Positions 12,545 through 24,653 of a DNA stretch of 64,000 nt are shown here, piece by piece. A program made the position numbers and the translations under genes. Below the pieces are notes generated by a model, which saw only the letters and a program-made list of their open reading frames with translations, ran no database searches and was not told where the DNA came from. The DNA comes from Diabrotica undecimpunctata (lineage: Eukaryota > Arthropoda > Insecta > Coleoptera > Chrysomelidae). The stretch covers positions 124,329,961 to 124,393,960 of the forward strand of contig NC_092803.1 of assembly GCF_040954645.1 (NCBI RefSeq), given 5' to 3'. Position 1 is the stretch's first letter. Each line of letters opens with the position of its first letter.

Positions 12545-13578
12545 GTAGTCAGTGTAGCCACCCCTAACCCTTATGCCAGCTTTAATTTTTGGTGGGCATG
12601 CTCCTAAACAAATTGTCAGTATGTTGTTGTGACAGGTTGTTCCATTCTTCAATAGCAGCTTCTACTAGCTGTGCAGTGTTTGGTGGATTCTCCCGGTGAG
12701 CTGTAATTCTTCTTTTAAGCATATCCCACAATTTCTTTATAGGACTAAGATAGGGTGAGCAAGTAGGTCACTCCAGAACAGTGATATGTTCTGCTTTAAG
12801 AAAGTCTATAATCATTCTGCTGGTATGTGCAAGTAGCTTCTCACGCATAAAAAGTAAATTTTCTCCCATTGCACCTCTCCAGAGCCTAACTACAGTTTCT
12901 AGACCCAAATTAAAATACCTGCGAGCTGTCAAAGTTAGTTGGATAAAAATTAAAGGAGTTTTTTACTGATCATAATGCCTTCTCAGAACATGACACTTCC
13001 TCCTTTATATCTGTAAACAGATCTGGTAACTTCCGTTTTTGCTTGTCTTCTTCGCTCTTTAAGTACACGAAATTGTCGATCATCTGATTTTTCACAAATC
13101 CCAGTTTTGACTGAAAATAGTACATTTTGCCAATTTTTAATGTTCAAGTTTTGGTGTTGATGACACGAAATTTAAGAGATTAGTATTGAGCTGTCTGATT
13201 AAATCGGGAACCCGTAAGTATCTACTGCTGTATAGTCCTTGGGTACGAAGTTTTTTCTCATCATTTTAACTGAAACACTTACACCTGTAGCTTCCAAAAG
13301 TTGCCTTTGGAGCTGTGAGTGAGAAATTGTTAGGTATATTCTATTTAATTGTCCAATGAAACGATCATGGCAAGCCATTGATACTTTTTGGCTACTTAGT
13401 CTTAGTCTATTTTTAAGCGTTACTAATTTCTGATACCTAGCATAAGTTTTTGACACAACGCTCTGTGTTACGCCTGTGTTACACCCACAACTACCGCTAT
13501 GTCCGTCAGCGACATTCCTTATTTCACAAGACCAATAATCTTTCCCCTTTGCGCCTGCGTTAACCTCACATGAGGCAT
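12545..13578 (-). pseudogene. Tc1-like transposase relic
   Basis: The minus strand reads as pieces of a Tc1 transposase in the right order. MPHVRLTQAQRG comes first, at 13578. An N-terminal DNA-binding part (13199-13456) follows with DRFIGQL and LQRQLLEATGVSVSV. Next is a catalytic-core piece near 13000-13110 (NVLFSVKTG, RSVYRYKGGSVMF), then SPIKKLWDMLKRR and EWNNLSQQH at the C-terminal end. Several stops and frame changes separate the pieces, and the first catalytic Asp region is altered (FSVKTG for the usual FSDES). It is dead. Terminal inverted repeats were not found. Confidence 0.85.
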
Positions 13579-13791
13579 ATTTTCGTTTTTGAACGCAAAA
13601 GTAACTTTATTTATTTTAGTTTATTGTAAAACTAAAGCAAATAATCTATAACGTACCAAGCTGTGTTATCTGATTGTTTTATCGGTTGGTTAATTTTCAA
13701 TAAAAACCTTTATTCTTTACAACAATAATAAGTTTTAAGTTTTTTCAAATGAAATAAATATTTGTTTGAAATACATGGTGATTCCTAATTG

Positions 13792-13825
13792 TATATATAT
13801 ATATATATAGTATATATTATAGTAT

Positions 13826-13905
<80 letters not shown>
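13792..13905. repeat. (TA)n microsatellite, interrupted
   Basis: TA tracts at 13792-13810 and 13831-13905 separated by a TA-rich spacer. An RTE-like fragment abuts its right end. Confidence 0.95.
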
Positions 13906-13908
<3 letters not shown>

Positions 13909-14103
13909 ACCGGATATAAAGCAATACATGGAGAACTACTGCGAACTGACAAGCGAAGCCTAGGAAGACCCCCGACGCGATGGACCGACGACCTCAAAAG
14001 AATCGTGACCAATTGGATAGCAGAGGCGCAGAACAGAAGCAGATGGAAAAGTCTAGAGGAGGCCTATGTTCAACAATGGACAACTCAGGGCTGATTGATG
14101 ATG
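13906..14103 (+). pseudogene. 3' end of an RTE-like non-LTR retrotransposon
   Basis: Only the last ~60 codons of an EN-RT protein remain: SLGRPPTRWTDDLKR, NWIAEAQNRSRWKS and EAYVQQWTTQG before the stop. This closely matches the C-terminus of the RTE-like frame at 57646-60151. The element ends with a GATTGATGATGG tail directly after the stop. The 5' truncation point lies at the TA repeat. This is a typical 5'-truncated insertion. Confidence 0.8.
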
Positions 14104-16289
14104 GAGAACTAGATTGTTGGATTAAAAATGTTGCTGGATATGCTGTTAAGAGAAGCGACGTCATTATATACGGTGACTGTTAACACATTTATTTCGAAAG
14201 AGAAAAGGTTAACTTATCATTATCACGTACAACAGTGGAGAAAAATGATTATTCAAGCAGAATATATTTGCACAAGGAAAAGATATCATCAATTGCAAAG
14301 TAATTGTCAGTTATGTAGTAAGCTAATAACAGAAGTTGCTTGTGCTGGAGATTGAAGTATTATTTTTTATAAAAGAGGAGAAACTAGGTATATAAAGGTT
14401 ACAAAAATAAGTTGGACACATCTATTAAAAAATATACAGACGCCATAGTAGAAGCGAAAGTAGCAGTAGCAAAAGTGTATAAAAATCTATACGATTAAAT
14501 TAATGCAAGGGATTCGCATTTAATTAATACAAGAAAAAAAGATATATAAAATAGAAGAAAAAAAAAAGCAAAAAACTCTAATCAGAAGCAAATAATCAGA
14601 AAATATGTATTATATGTATAACTTTAACCAAGGAAGTCAGTAACAATATTGGTTGCCAAGACAACAAACGAGCAAGTTGAACAAACATTTGAAAAAAAAA
14701 AGTTAAAGCAGTTGGATCTGATAATTATTCTGGAAAAGTGGAAAAGTGTAGAAAGCTTTAGAAAAGACAAAAATAAATTAGTTGCTTTTAATACGTCAAA
14801 AAACCGTGATATTTTATCTCTTTTCTAGCATTATACTCTGTTGATAAAAGTTGCATATCTTTGGTTTATTCTAAAAACAATTACGTTGATTTAAAAAGAT
14901 AAATATTGAAAAATGCTCCGCGGAATAGCATTCTATATTTGATGCAATCTCGCGTTCATCCCGTCGCTTACTTTAAATCTTTTTAGCTCATGATTTACTT
15001 TTTCGTCAAATTGTCTCAATAACTGCGTTACTCGGAGACTGCAATCGTAAATAGAGTGTTAAGATAGAGCGAAGAGCTCTTATCCGTCCTTCGATCCATT
15101 TTGTACATGTTCTGTATACTTTTCGAATGTGTTCATCCAGCATCTGCACAAAAGAAACCAAAACGGTCCTACTTGCTCGTACAAACTTCATTGGCGTATC
15201 TGCAAATTATTTTTGATAGTATAAAAGTTTATAACGCTATTAATTGTATAGTGTTTATTTATAAAGTATTGCATTTATATTTTTCTTTTATAAAAGGAAA
15301 ATACCAATACACGAATGTATAAATTATTTAATATGTTAAATACATTAAAAGCCATGCGTGTAACTTAAAATCCGAAAGTAAATATATTTGTAAGCAGATT
15401 ATGACAAATTACTGATACTTTTGACTTACAGAATGATTTATTAAACTAAAGCCAAGTAGATTTGTATAAGAAAATATATATAAAAAAATGTTGCAAGTAG
15501 CTTAAGAAAACTTAGCAACCCTATTGTATTTGCTGAAGACCACACCTCTAAATGTACTCAATAATTATTTAGACTCATAACATCCAATCGACGTGAACTT
15601 TACAAAGCTACTACTGAATAAGAGTGTTATTTCGTATCTACAGGCAAGCTGAGATACTAGCCGATTGATCTTAATACGACTCCATCCAGACTTAATTAAT
15701 TTTTTAGTTGTTAGAAGCATATCATTAAATGGTTTTAAAACGATCATTCATAAAAGAATTCAGATCATTCTTCAATCTAAGTAACAATTACGTTTACGCT
15801 GTGTATGTAAGTTGCATGTTTAGGTGCTTCCAGTACTTTTCGCTTAACCAACGATTTTATCAACAAAGCTCCAAACCATGTTGTTTCTAAACTTAGTTTA
15901 GGACCGAAACATAAATATAAAACTCATATTTTTTATGATAAATTATCAGTAATAGAAAAATTCAAGAAATAAATTTCACTGTCTAGTACCGGTACTGAGT
16001 ATAATACAAAAAAAAACTGTGTCAGGATCAAAAATAAAAAGCTGACACCGGCAATTTTTTTAATGTGATGTTGAAAAAAACGATCTATTTGTACATGTGA
16101 ATGCAAATAACCTGCTGCATATTCTCTGCGGAATTAATCAAATGCATTGATGATGAAACCCTACATATACTCCTAAACCTATTAATAGAATCTACATAAC
16201 AGGTGTAATCCCCTAAGATTAGTTATTGCCCACCTTTGCTACGCTACCAAAGCCAGCACACGCAATAGTATATTCATAATACAGAACAT
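14104..16289. other. No gene recognised
   Basis: Several short frames only. A 61-codon minus-strand frame at 15006-15191 (starting MKFVRASRTVLVSF) has a less AT-rich composition and could be a fragment of a mobile-element protein, but I recognise no family. Confidence 0.45.
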
Positions 16290-16570
16290 TATCTTTAATA
16301 AACCACTTCAGTTTAAACCAAGTGTTTGATATCACATCTACTTCTTCTTGGCAAAACTGTATCAGACAATCGCCCTTGTCATTGCTTGTGCCTAATTCGT
16401 ATCCTTCAGTGATATCAGCTACTTCTCCTTTGCCGATTTTTGCATTAAAGTGCCTAGTATAATGCTGTCATGTTTCTTTGAGTTTTTGTGACGTTTGTTA
16501 TTCCTGCATAAAATTCTTCTACCTCGTAGTTTATTTCACTGATACTCCCTGGTCGTTCAAAATCATCTGC
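16290..16570 (-). pseudogene. Endonuclease-domain fragment of a non-LTR retrotransposon
   Basis: The minus strand encodes, with one or two frame changes, EINYEVEEFYAGI, then NAKIGKGEVADI.EGYELGT and DKGDCLIQFCQEE and ISNTWFKL. These correspond to the GDFNAK and following segment of the apurinic endonuclease domain of RTE/CFDP2-type elements. No RT part adjoins it. Confidence 0.7.
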
Positions 16571-16752
16571 TCGGTCGCTTATTTCACATCATTCGACCCA
16601 GAATCAATATGGCGCCGGTTGCTAACCAGATTACATAGCACAGTTTTTTTGCTCAGTCGTCATTTCATATAGCTCGCTGGGAGGAGAGATCAGGTGGTTT
16701 CCAGTTATCTGCTTAGTTGCAGTATGTAAATTCAAATTTCCATACAAAGCCG

Positions 16753-16919
16753 CGCTATTTGCGTCCATACAAAGCCATGTTAGAGTTGATTCCCAAGACA
16801 GGAAAGATTTATTTTCACGTTCAGAGCGTCTGTGAATAACCATCTCTGATGATCCCTATTAGGGTGAAATACGTATAAGCGCATATATAGACGCACTATA
16901 CGTGAAATCAAATCTTAAC
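16753..16919. repeat. Direct repeat, copy 1 (167 bp)
   Basis: Starts CGCTATTTGCGTCCATAC and ends TGAAATCAAATCTTAA. A copy of about 90% identity by eye is at 17152-17317. Internal ATGATCCCTATTAGGGT is a small near-palindrome. The family is unknown to me. Confidence 0.85.
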
Positions 16920-17151
16920 TGTCTGTTTCTTTTTATTCCGGTATACTCTTTATGAGTACTAGAAACCAATTCGCTAAAGATTTTTGCTTAGTTGAGGAGA
17001 TATGTTGTGGAATGCAATTTTAGATTCCCCATGTCTCTAATAACATCTTTATCAACGTCTTTTTTGCCATGCAATTCTTAGAAGGCACATATTAAAGCAT
17101 AAATCTGAATTTGGTTTCGTAAAATTAGTTTACGGATTTATTATCAGATGT

Positions 17152-17317
17152 CGCTATTTGCGTCCATACGAAACCATGTTAGAGTTGCTTCCCAAGACAG
17201 GAAAGATTTATTTTCACGTTCAAAGCGTCTGTGAATAGCCGTATCTAATGATCCCTATTAGGGTTAAATACGTATAAGCGGATATACAAACGCACTCTAC
17301 GTGAAATCAAATCTTAA
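17152..17317. repeat. Direct repeat, copy 2 (166 bp)
   Basis: Same orientation as 16753-16919, 399 bp further on. The flanking sequences differ. Confidence 0.85.
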
Positions 17318-17662
17318 AGGTTTATACATTTAAAACATTCCGGAGGCAGTCCAAATAATCCAATATCAATTTCAAAACTAATACTTTAGATAGGTTAAAT
17401 GCGTTTTTAAAAGTAAAAAAATTGCCAGACTTCTATATGGCCTAGTTTTTGTTGCGCAAGATTTAAAAAAGATTAACTTTAGGTTGCAAGATAATTATGC
17501 AAAATCTATTAAATCTCTCAATCTTCGAGATGATACGATTTTAACCGATAAAATTCTTCCAGTCGGATTACACAATTATCTGTGACTTTGGATGCTGAGC
17601 GGCTATTTGCCAATATAAATAAAAAAATTGATTTCGTTTATTATTATTTTATTGAATATTAT

Positions 17663-17663
<1 letters not shown>

Positions 17664-17699
<36 letters not shown>
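17664..17699. repeat. (GA)n microsatellite
   Basis: Pure AG dinucleotides. Confidence 0.95.
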
Positions 17700-17700
<1 letters not shown>

Positions 17701-18339
17701 TTGCAAAAATGTGTTGTTCGTGAAGCCAAAAATCGTGATAAAGAGGTTTCTAAGAAAACAGAAACAGTTGTAACTGCAAAAATATTGAAATATTAAAAAA
17801 ATAATAACTACACCTTAATCAGAGGTATTATTGTTTTATTATAAAAGGAAGTTTAAAGTATACAATTTTACTATTTTTGATATTGTATCTGTGGAAGGTT
17901 ATTGTTATGCAAATATTATAAACTCTTTTATAATTTGTAAAATCTCATTTTGTAATAAATAAATCTAACAGATAATATTTTATTTACTTCTTGTTAGTAT
18001 GCATGATGTGAAATCTTAGATACTTTTTTGAGTAAAAAAAATCACGGTTAAGGTAAAATCAATAAAAAAACTAATAGTAATCTCTTTATTTTGATATATA
18101 CTCGTTAGTTACCATTTTTATGCACCTAATCAAAGTAACTACTTGGCAACAGTGTGTGATTGGAAACACGTCAAAATTATTTTGCTCCAAGGATACGTCG
18201 AAAAACACTGGTTATAAATTACAAAAAAATATACACAGAAAGTAGTATCGACATAGAAAAAAGTGCAGTGAATAGAAATCCACAAGTAAAACTGTAAGTA
18301 GACATAATAAATAGCGTAAACCACTAAAAAGTAAGCGGA
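17700..18339. other. No gene recognised
   Basis: AT-rich. Frames are short and unconvincing. Confidence 0.5.
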
Positions 18340-18618
18340 CATTTCAGTTTGACAAATTTGACAATTGACAGTTAAGGAACCCTCAGGTCACGGAATACAG
18401 ACAGATAAACGGCGACGTTGCCGCATTGTGAGAAAAATCTGAGGAAGTAAGTGTGTCAAAAATAGTTAACTCCTAATTTCTGTGATTGGATAAAAGCAAA
18501 CTCTTGGAAACCGTCGAGGTGAGAAGGCTTTTAACGCTATCCTAGAGATTTAGAAAAATAGGCTATAGTTAAAAAAATGGAGGAAATGATGAAAAACATA
18601 AGTGAAAAATTAGATTAA

Positions 18619-19371
18619 ATGAATAATAGAGGTATAAGAATAAAACAAAAACTAATTGAAGTGCAAAATGATTTACAGCTCATGAAACTGGAAATCGCAG
18701 AATTGAAAGCTGAAAATATAGCATTAAAATCAGAAAATAAAGTACACGAAAATAGAATAGAAGATCTAGAAAGAGAAGTAAGAAAGAAAAATATTATGGT
18801 ATATGGTATAACAGAGAAAGAAGGTGATCAAGAAAATGATATGATAAATAGAATAAAAAATATGGCAATTAAAATCCAAGTTCCACTAAATGAATACACA
18901 GACATAATAGATATAAAACGCGTCGGTAGCCAAAGAGATCCCCTACGACAGTTACCGAGACCTATACTACTGAAACTTAAAAGCGGTTTTACAAGAACAG
19001 AAATATTTAACCAATCGAAAAGACTAAAAGGAACTGACATTTATCTAAGTGAAGATTATTCCACGGAGATACAAGACCAGAGAAAAATACTGAAACAACA
19101 TTTAAAAGAAGCAAGAGAAAGGGGTCAGAAGGCATCGCTGAATTATAATAAGCTAAAAATAGACGACAAAACATATACTGTGGAAAGCTTAGGATACAAG
19201 AAGACACCAAGCGAAACGATGAATACTAAAACACCTCAAGGAAAACCCGGAGGAAGAACATATACTAAAAGATCACCAGCAGATGACGAAAATAAATCAG
19301 AAAATATGACGAAAATAACCAAGACCGCAAATAATACTGACACAAAGACAAAAAACTGGGATCGTATGTAA
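18619..19371 (+). CDS. ORF1 protein of the non-LTR element
   Basis: 250 aa, ATG start. Residues ~10-60 form a coiled coil (LKAENIALKSENKVHENRIEDLERE). It is followed by RKKNIMVYGI, the first strand of the RRM-like domain seen in LINE ORF1 proteins, and PRPILLKL and DIYLSEDYS further on, then a basic C-terminal tail. ORF1 proteins of this sort trimerise and bind element RNA. The frame is intact although the ORF2 behind it is broken. No zinc knuckle is visible. Confidence 0.75.
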   Translation: MNNRGIRIKQKLIEVQNDLQLMKLEIAELKAENIALKSENKVHENRIEDLEREVRKKNIMVYGITEKEGDQENDMINRIKNMAIKIQVPLNEYTDIIDIKRVGSQRDPLRQLPRPILLKLKSGFTRTEIFNQSKRLKGTDIYLSEDYSTEIQDQRKILKQHLKEARERGQKASLNYNKLKIDDKTYTVESLGYKKTPSETMNTKTPQGKPGGRTYTKRSPADDENKSENMTKITKTANNTDTKTKNWDRM

Positions 19372-19577
19372 AAGTAGCACATAGTAAAAAACAAGCGACC
19401 AGCATCACAACAACATCCCGGCAAACGAATATGGAAAACGCGTCTATGAAACGTAAAGAGGCTTTAAAGAAAACGGATGAAAACCAGATGACGAAACTAG
19501 CAAGAAAAAAGAACAACGAGTCAAACATAAGAAAAAGAGTTAGAAAAAGAAAAAACAAGAAGAAAAGTAAAGTAAAA

Positions 19578-21130
19578 GTAGGAACCTGGAACGTTCAAAC
19601 ATTATTGAGACCAGGAAAATGGAAGAGGTAGTAAAAGAAATGCACAGATACAGAATAGACATACTAGCACTAAAAGAAGTACGGTGAAAAGGAGAAGCAA
19701 ATATCAAAAAGAAAACCTACACAATATACTACTCGGGAGAAAACAAGCAAAGGAAAATGGCACAGCATTCATGGTTAACAATAAGATTAGGGACAAAGTT
19801 ATAGAATTTAAAGCGATAAATGGACGAATGTCATATATAAAAATAGAAAACAAACGTGCCAATATGACAATCATAAACCAGTATAAGGAAGTGACATGAA
19901 AAGAAATCATTCATGACGAGACAAACGATAACGGAAGAAAATTATGCCAAATAGCAGCAATAATACACAGTTACATTCTAAGCACAAACTACATGCACAG
20001 AAGAGAGCATAAAGTAACATGGTACCTGGCTCAACAGATAGCAATCAGATAGATCACATACTAATATCCAAAAAAATGGAAAGCAATGCACGATGTCAGA
20101 TCATATAGAGGAGCAAACGCGGACACAGACCATTTTCTAGTAATAGGAAAAATCAAAATGAACATAATTAAAGGAGAGTGAACAAGAACAACAAAACAAA
20201 ACAAGATAAAATCTAGAAAAGTTAAAAGTACAGGAACTAAGAGAACAATATGAAACAACTAAGAGAACAATATGAAAAGAATAAAAGAATCCATTTTGAA
20301 TTCAGCTAAAGTGGTGGACAGAGGGAAATAAAAAGAAGAAAAGAGTGGTTTGATGCAGAATGCAAAATCAAAATCAAACAGAAAAACCAATCAAGAGATA
20401 AATGGATATCAACTAAAGAAGAACATCATCGAAACGAATATAAAGAAAAAAGAAAGCAGCGGATAATTGTTGCAAGAACAAAAAAACTGTGGATGGAAGA
20501 GCTGTTAAAGGACCTAGAAAAAAATAGTAAAAACAGCGCCAAACTATTTGGATACCTAAAAGCTTAACAAAGAAAAGGCAGGCCAGTAGTTAAAATTGAC
20601 AATAAATCATGGGAAACACACTTCACAGAATTATATAGATGCAAAGAAAGACCGGAAGAGGAAGTAGGCGCAATGGAAGACATTAGAGATAATGAAATAG
20701 GGATACCAACATATGATGAATATTTAGACATCATTCAAAAAATGAAACAGAAAAGAACACCCGGCCCAGATAAAATTTCCAATGAGCTGATTAAAAACGG
20801 AGGGGAAAAGTTATTAACAAGCATCTATAACCTAATAGTTAGAATATAAGAAGCAGAAGAAATGCCATAGGATTGAAAGGAAGGCAGAATTATACCAATA
20901 TTTAAGAAAGGAGAAGTGACAAACTGTAACAACTATAGAGCAATATCTCTACTGAGCACAACATATAAAATTCTAACAGCCCTCATGAAGCAAAAACTCA
21001 ATTAATTCACAGAGAAAAAAATTGGGGACGACCAGCAAGGATTCAGAGAAGGCAGATCCACTACAGATGCGATCCACATAGTTACATAAACAATCGAAAA
21101 ATGCCACGAACACAACATAGAACTCCACAT
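19578..21130 (+). pseudogene. ORF2 (endonuclease and RT), 5' part, broken
   Basis: Begins VGTWNVQTLLRPGK, the hallmark start of the endonuclease domain. It then runs through MHRYRIDILALKEVRW, where the next codon is TGA. Later pieces include KRTPGPDKISNELIKNGG, GRIIPIFKKGEV and NNYRAISLLST.YKILT, and DDQQGFREGRSTTDAI, which are RT fingers and early palm. Many in-frame stops and shifts (for example at 19629, 20567 and 20848). It ends at the 8-bp target duplication of the inserted DNA element, within the line leading into RT motif A. Confidence 0.85.
21123..21130. repeat. Target-site duplication CTCCACAT, left copy
   Basis: Perfect 8-bp match to 24227-24234. It flanks the hAT-like element. Confidence 0.9.
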
Positions 21131-24100
21131 TAGGGTGGAGCGCTGTTATATGGAGAAAAATAAAATAACGATTTTCACAAACGCGGGGTGCGGAATCGAT
21201 GCTACTGTGGGACAGTATTCGAAAAGTTCATTCTCATTTTTTTATATTTCCACTCTGACATCTGCCCCAACGTGATATAAAATTTTGAAAGTTATAAAAA
21301 AAAAAAATTTAAATGCGAGGGTGCGGATCAATCCGGTCCTAGGATATGAAACGAAAACTTCATTAACACTTCTTGCTATCTCCATCAGAATAACTGCCCC
21401 GGTGCTACTGAAATTAATCTATTTTGAATTTCGGGCCAGCCCCCTACCTAACGGAGATACCAACCAGTTATTACCTGTCACAGAAGTCGACCTTTACTCT
21501 CCCACTCTATTTCAATTCTAAGTAGGTAGTAGGTACATCTTTTGTATTCACTATTCAGTACTGTTTCGATAATCGGTTGGTTTAGTATCGTTTTCTATAG
21601 CATCAAGCTCAATCGTCAAAGTTTAGTTTTGCGACACATTTTGTGTAAATTCAGTTACTATAATTAGATTACAACTATGGCATTACTCCGGAGTGAAGTA
21701 ACTTGTCCAATATTTGGTTCTGGTAGTGAGCTCCCTAAAAATGTGTTACCTACGTATAAAGATATGATGAAGCTGTTTATATTCGTATCTCAAAGCTATA
21801 AAAGACAGTATAACAACTGTGTGCGGAAAACCAGTGAAATTGTGATGGAAAGAGTAGAGGAGATGTGGCGCAGAGCTTCAATACCCATCGTAGAACACAA
21901 AATAATATTAGCCAGAGTTATAGCTTACCACTATAAGTATAGAACATTATTGAAACCATATAAAGGCAGGAAGGACAAAGTTGGTTACAAAGAGAAGCTG
22001 TTTAAGTTTGGTGAGGATAGCAAGAAATTGTTTGATATTGCTACTTGCAAATGTTTGGAGTTCACAGATTGCAGCTGTCCTAGAAACCGAAAAATTTCAA
22101 TACCAGAACAAAATTTCTTAATCGACCAACGAACTGGGCGTAAAATGATTATTGGTAGTTTAGATCGTGAAGCGACAAAAAAAAAATGAGGTGAATTTAG
22201 ATAGATTACACCAACAAAAGCAACGTGAAGAACAAAGAGCCTTGCAAATAGATGTGGAATCCATTCCTAGTACTTCCAAATCACCTACAACTTCAAAGAT
22301 ACGACTGAATGTTCAACAGTCAGATACATTAAAGAAAAACGGTGACATTGAGGACTTCCAATCGCAATCAATTATTTCCACTTCTTCACTCACTATGACT
22401 GATGTCACATATCCAGTTGTTGCCAGAACATTAGATCGTTATGAGGTTTCAGATTGTGCTGGAGCTGCAATCATTTCTGCAGCTTTCCAAGACATTGGTC
22501 TCATTACTGAAAATGATTCATCACGGGTTATAGACAGAAGTAGAGTTCGACGAGCTCGTTCTAAAGCTAGGGCTACATTGACAGGTGAACCTACAATTTT
22601 TAGTGCTATCATCGGATTATTTTACGATGGTAAGAAAGATAAAACGTTAATACACGTAGATGGTCGTAGAAGAGTGATTCAGGAGGAGCATATTACCGTA
22701 TTGAAAGAACCGGACTCTGAATACCTAGGCCATATTTCTTTGAAAATTGGTGACGCCAAAACGATTTGCAACTGTATTCTGACATTCTTTTCCTCCAAGT
22801 CCATCGATGCAAATCAAATAATGGCTATTGGTTGTGATGGGACTGCCGTGAACACAGGAATCAAAGGTGACGTATTCGTTTATTGGAAATCAAGTTTCAA
22901 CGTCCCCTCCAATGGCTCGTATGCTAACTACAAGCCATTGGAGTTGCATAATGAACTGCCATTGCGTCACCGTTTTTAACATTTAGATGGCACTACAAGT
23001 GGACCAAAAGGTTTCACAGGTCCCATTGGCAAGGCAGTTACTAACTGTGAAGTGTTACCAGTTGTTCCGTTTGATGCAATTAAATGTGCGTTACCAGATA
23101 TTACCAAATCGACACTAGAGTTAAGCACCGATCAACTGTATCTACTACAAATATGTCAGTATATCAATAGTGGACATTGTGATGAAAACTTTGCGAAAAA
23201 AAATCCTGGTAAACTAGTTCACTCGATGGTTGACAATGGCGAACCGGATATTGAGATTATATGTCTTAAGTGAAACTCCGTCAGAAAACCTAATTATACT
23301 AAGCACATTTATTTTAACGGTCTATGCTCCTATGTGGTTCAGGATCAAGACTGAGCCAATGTATATTTTTGGTGCCAAACATTTATATGATACGATAAAA
23401 CTGTCGCGCTATTTGTCAAACCATTTGAAGAATATTATTGACCCAGTCATAAAGAGAAATGCATTCTTTGGACATTCAGAGAATTTACTACTAGGAATGT
23501 TAGCCTACAACAGACAGTACGTCAGAGAACTTGCACTCCGCAGAATATTGAAGATCAGAGAGACATCAAACATCGGAGCCTTGCGTATTTTCCAAGTACC
23601 TACTTTAAATATGGATGCTCATAATTATATCGATATGATAGATTGGAAAACCAAGACAGAACCTCTACTAACGAAGAGTATCAGTACCAAAATAATATCT
23701 CAGGCCATCATAGAGCCACAGCTTGTCGAAAATGAAATCCTGAAGAATATTAGAAAAATTCCGTGTCACGCACAATCCACTGAAAGGTGTGTCAAATTAG
23801 TTACAGAAGCAAGTGCTGCCGTCTGTGGACCACAGAGGAGAGATGGATTTATTAAGAATTAGCTGAAATCATGCCTTTTGATGCCTAAATTTGACAGTAA
23901 GAAAGACTATCATTCATAATGATTTTTTGTTATTCTTGAATTTGTAAGCATATTTTTTTTTATTTTGTATTAACTATTTTTTCTTTTTTTCTTCGTATTA
24001 TTTTTAATCCTAATAGCTCAAATAAATGAATAAAAAACATTATCGTTGACTCTGTCGAATTAAAAATTTTTTTACAAAATTCCAAAATTTCAATCACCTT

Positions 24101-24226
24101 GGGACACTTTTCAGACTGAAAATACGAAAAAATATCATTTAAGTTTCTCATTCAAAAATGGAAGACGCATCAATTCCGCACCCCGCAAAAATGAAATTCG
24201 AAAAAATAAATTTGAGCTCCACCCTA
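21131..24226 (+). mobile_element. hAT-like DNA transposon (3096 bp)
   Basis: The ends are perfect 11-bp inverted repeats, TAGGGTGGAGC...GCTCCACCCTA. The same 20-mer GCGGGGTGCGGAATcGATGC lies inverted about 40-50 bp inside each end (21183-21202 and 24167-24186). The flanking duplication is CTCCACAT, 8 bp. An 8-bp duplication and a TAGNG-type terminus fit the hAT superfamily (the P superfamily also makes 8 bp). The internal transposase is broken at three places, so this copy is dead. Removing it together with one duplication copy leaves a continuous RT motif A, which fixes the boundaries. Confidence 0.9.
21677..23862 (+). pseudogene. Transposase of the hAT-like element, broken by two shifts and one stop
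   Basis: Reading pieces: 21677-22189 (ATG; CPIFGSGSELPKNVLPTYKD near the N-terminus, Cys-rich CKCLEFTDCSCP), 22167-22979, 23052-23273 and 23230-23862. The first break is in a run of ten A at 22177-22186. The second is a TAA at 22977-22979 where a CAA would fit. The third is a 1-nt shift near 23222. Core features are FYDGKKDKTL and GCDGTAVNTG, probably the first two catalytic Asp regions, and STERCVKLVTEAS near the C-terminus, a candidate for the final Glu. I know this type only as a widespread uncharacterised arthropod/cnidarian protein. Calling it the hAT transposase rests on the terminal repeats and duplication. Confidence 0.7.
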
Positions 24227-24653
24227 CTCCACATCCTCTTCGTAGACTTCAGACAAGCCTTTGACTGTATTACAAGAAATAAATTATTTATTGAAATAAA
24301 AAATCAAGACAAATCAGCAAAATTAATCAGATTAACAAAAATAACCATGGATGAAGCTTAAGCTAAAGTAACAACATAAGAAGGTAGACCGATTGAGAAG
24401 ATCACCAGATGGAAACCAGCAACTGAAAGAGCAAGTGAAAGATCCAGAGAGAGATGGGAACATCAGGTCATGAGAGATATCAAAATTCTGTAAGTGAGAA
24501 ACTGGAGGGAACTATGCACATAGTCATACAAAAAACTTTGACAACATACAAGTGGAATGCGTAGTGATTCACCGCAATAAGTGAATCAGAGAGCTCTAAG
24601 TAAGAGCGGCAAACATTCTACACGGAATGAAAAGCCCTGATGATGATGATGAA
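24227..24653 (+). pseudogene. ORF2, 3' part after the insertion
   Basis: Starts in RT motif A (LFVDFRQAFDCITRNKL, ~24235-24285). It then jumps, after stops, to a C-terminal block (GRPIEKITRWKPATERA, RERWEHQVMRDI, NWRELC). Motifs B and C with the catalytic second Asp pair are absent, so several hundred bp were deleted. Ends in an ATGATG tail. Confidence 0.75.

Larger units (their letters stand above)
18340..24653 (+). mobile_element. Degenerate non-LTR retrotransposon (ORF1 + EN-RT) carrying a hAT-like insertion
   Basis: In order: GC-richer 5' leader (from about 18340), ORF1 (18619-19371), broken ORF2 with endonuclease and the first RT blocks (19578-21130), a 3.1-kb DNA element (21131-24226), the continuing RT motif A (24227 on), C-terminal remains, and an ATGATGATGATG tail at 24640-24653. 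RT motifs B and C are missing from the 3' part, so an internal deletion adds to the insertion. Tail and endonuclease style (VGTWNVQTLLRPGK) suggest an RTE-like or related clade. The left end is estimated. Confidence 0.75.

Noticed and set aside
13735..14094. Overlapping frames rich in IYIYIY on both strands
   Set aside because: Produced by the TA microsatellite; only the RTE-like C-terminal codons after 13906 have meaning.
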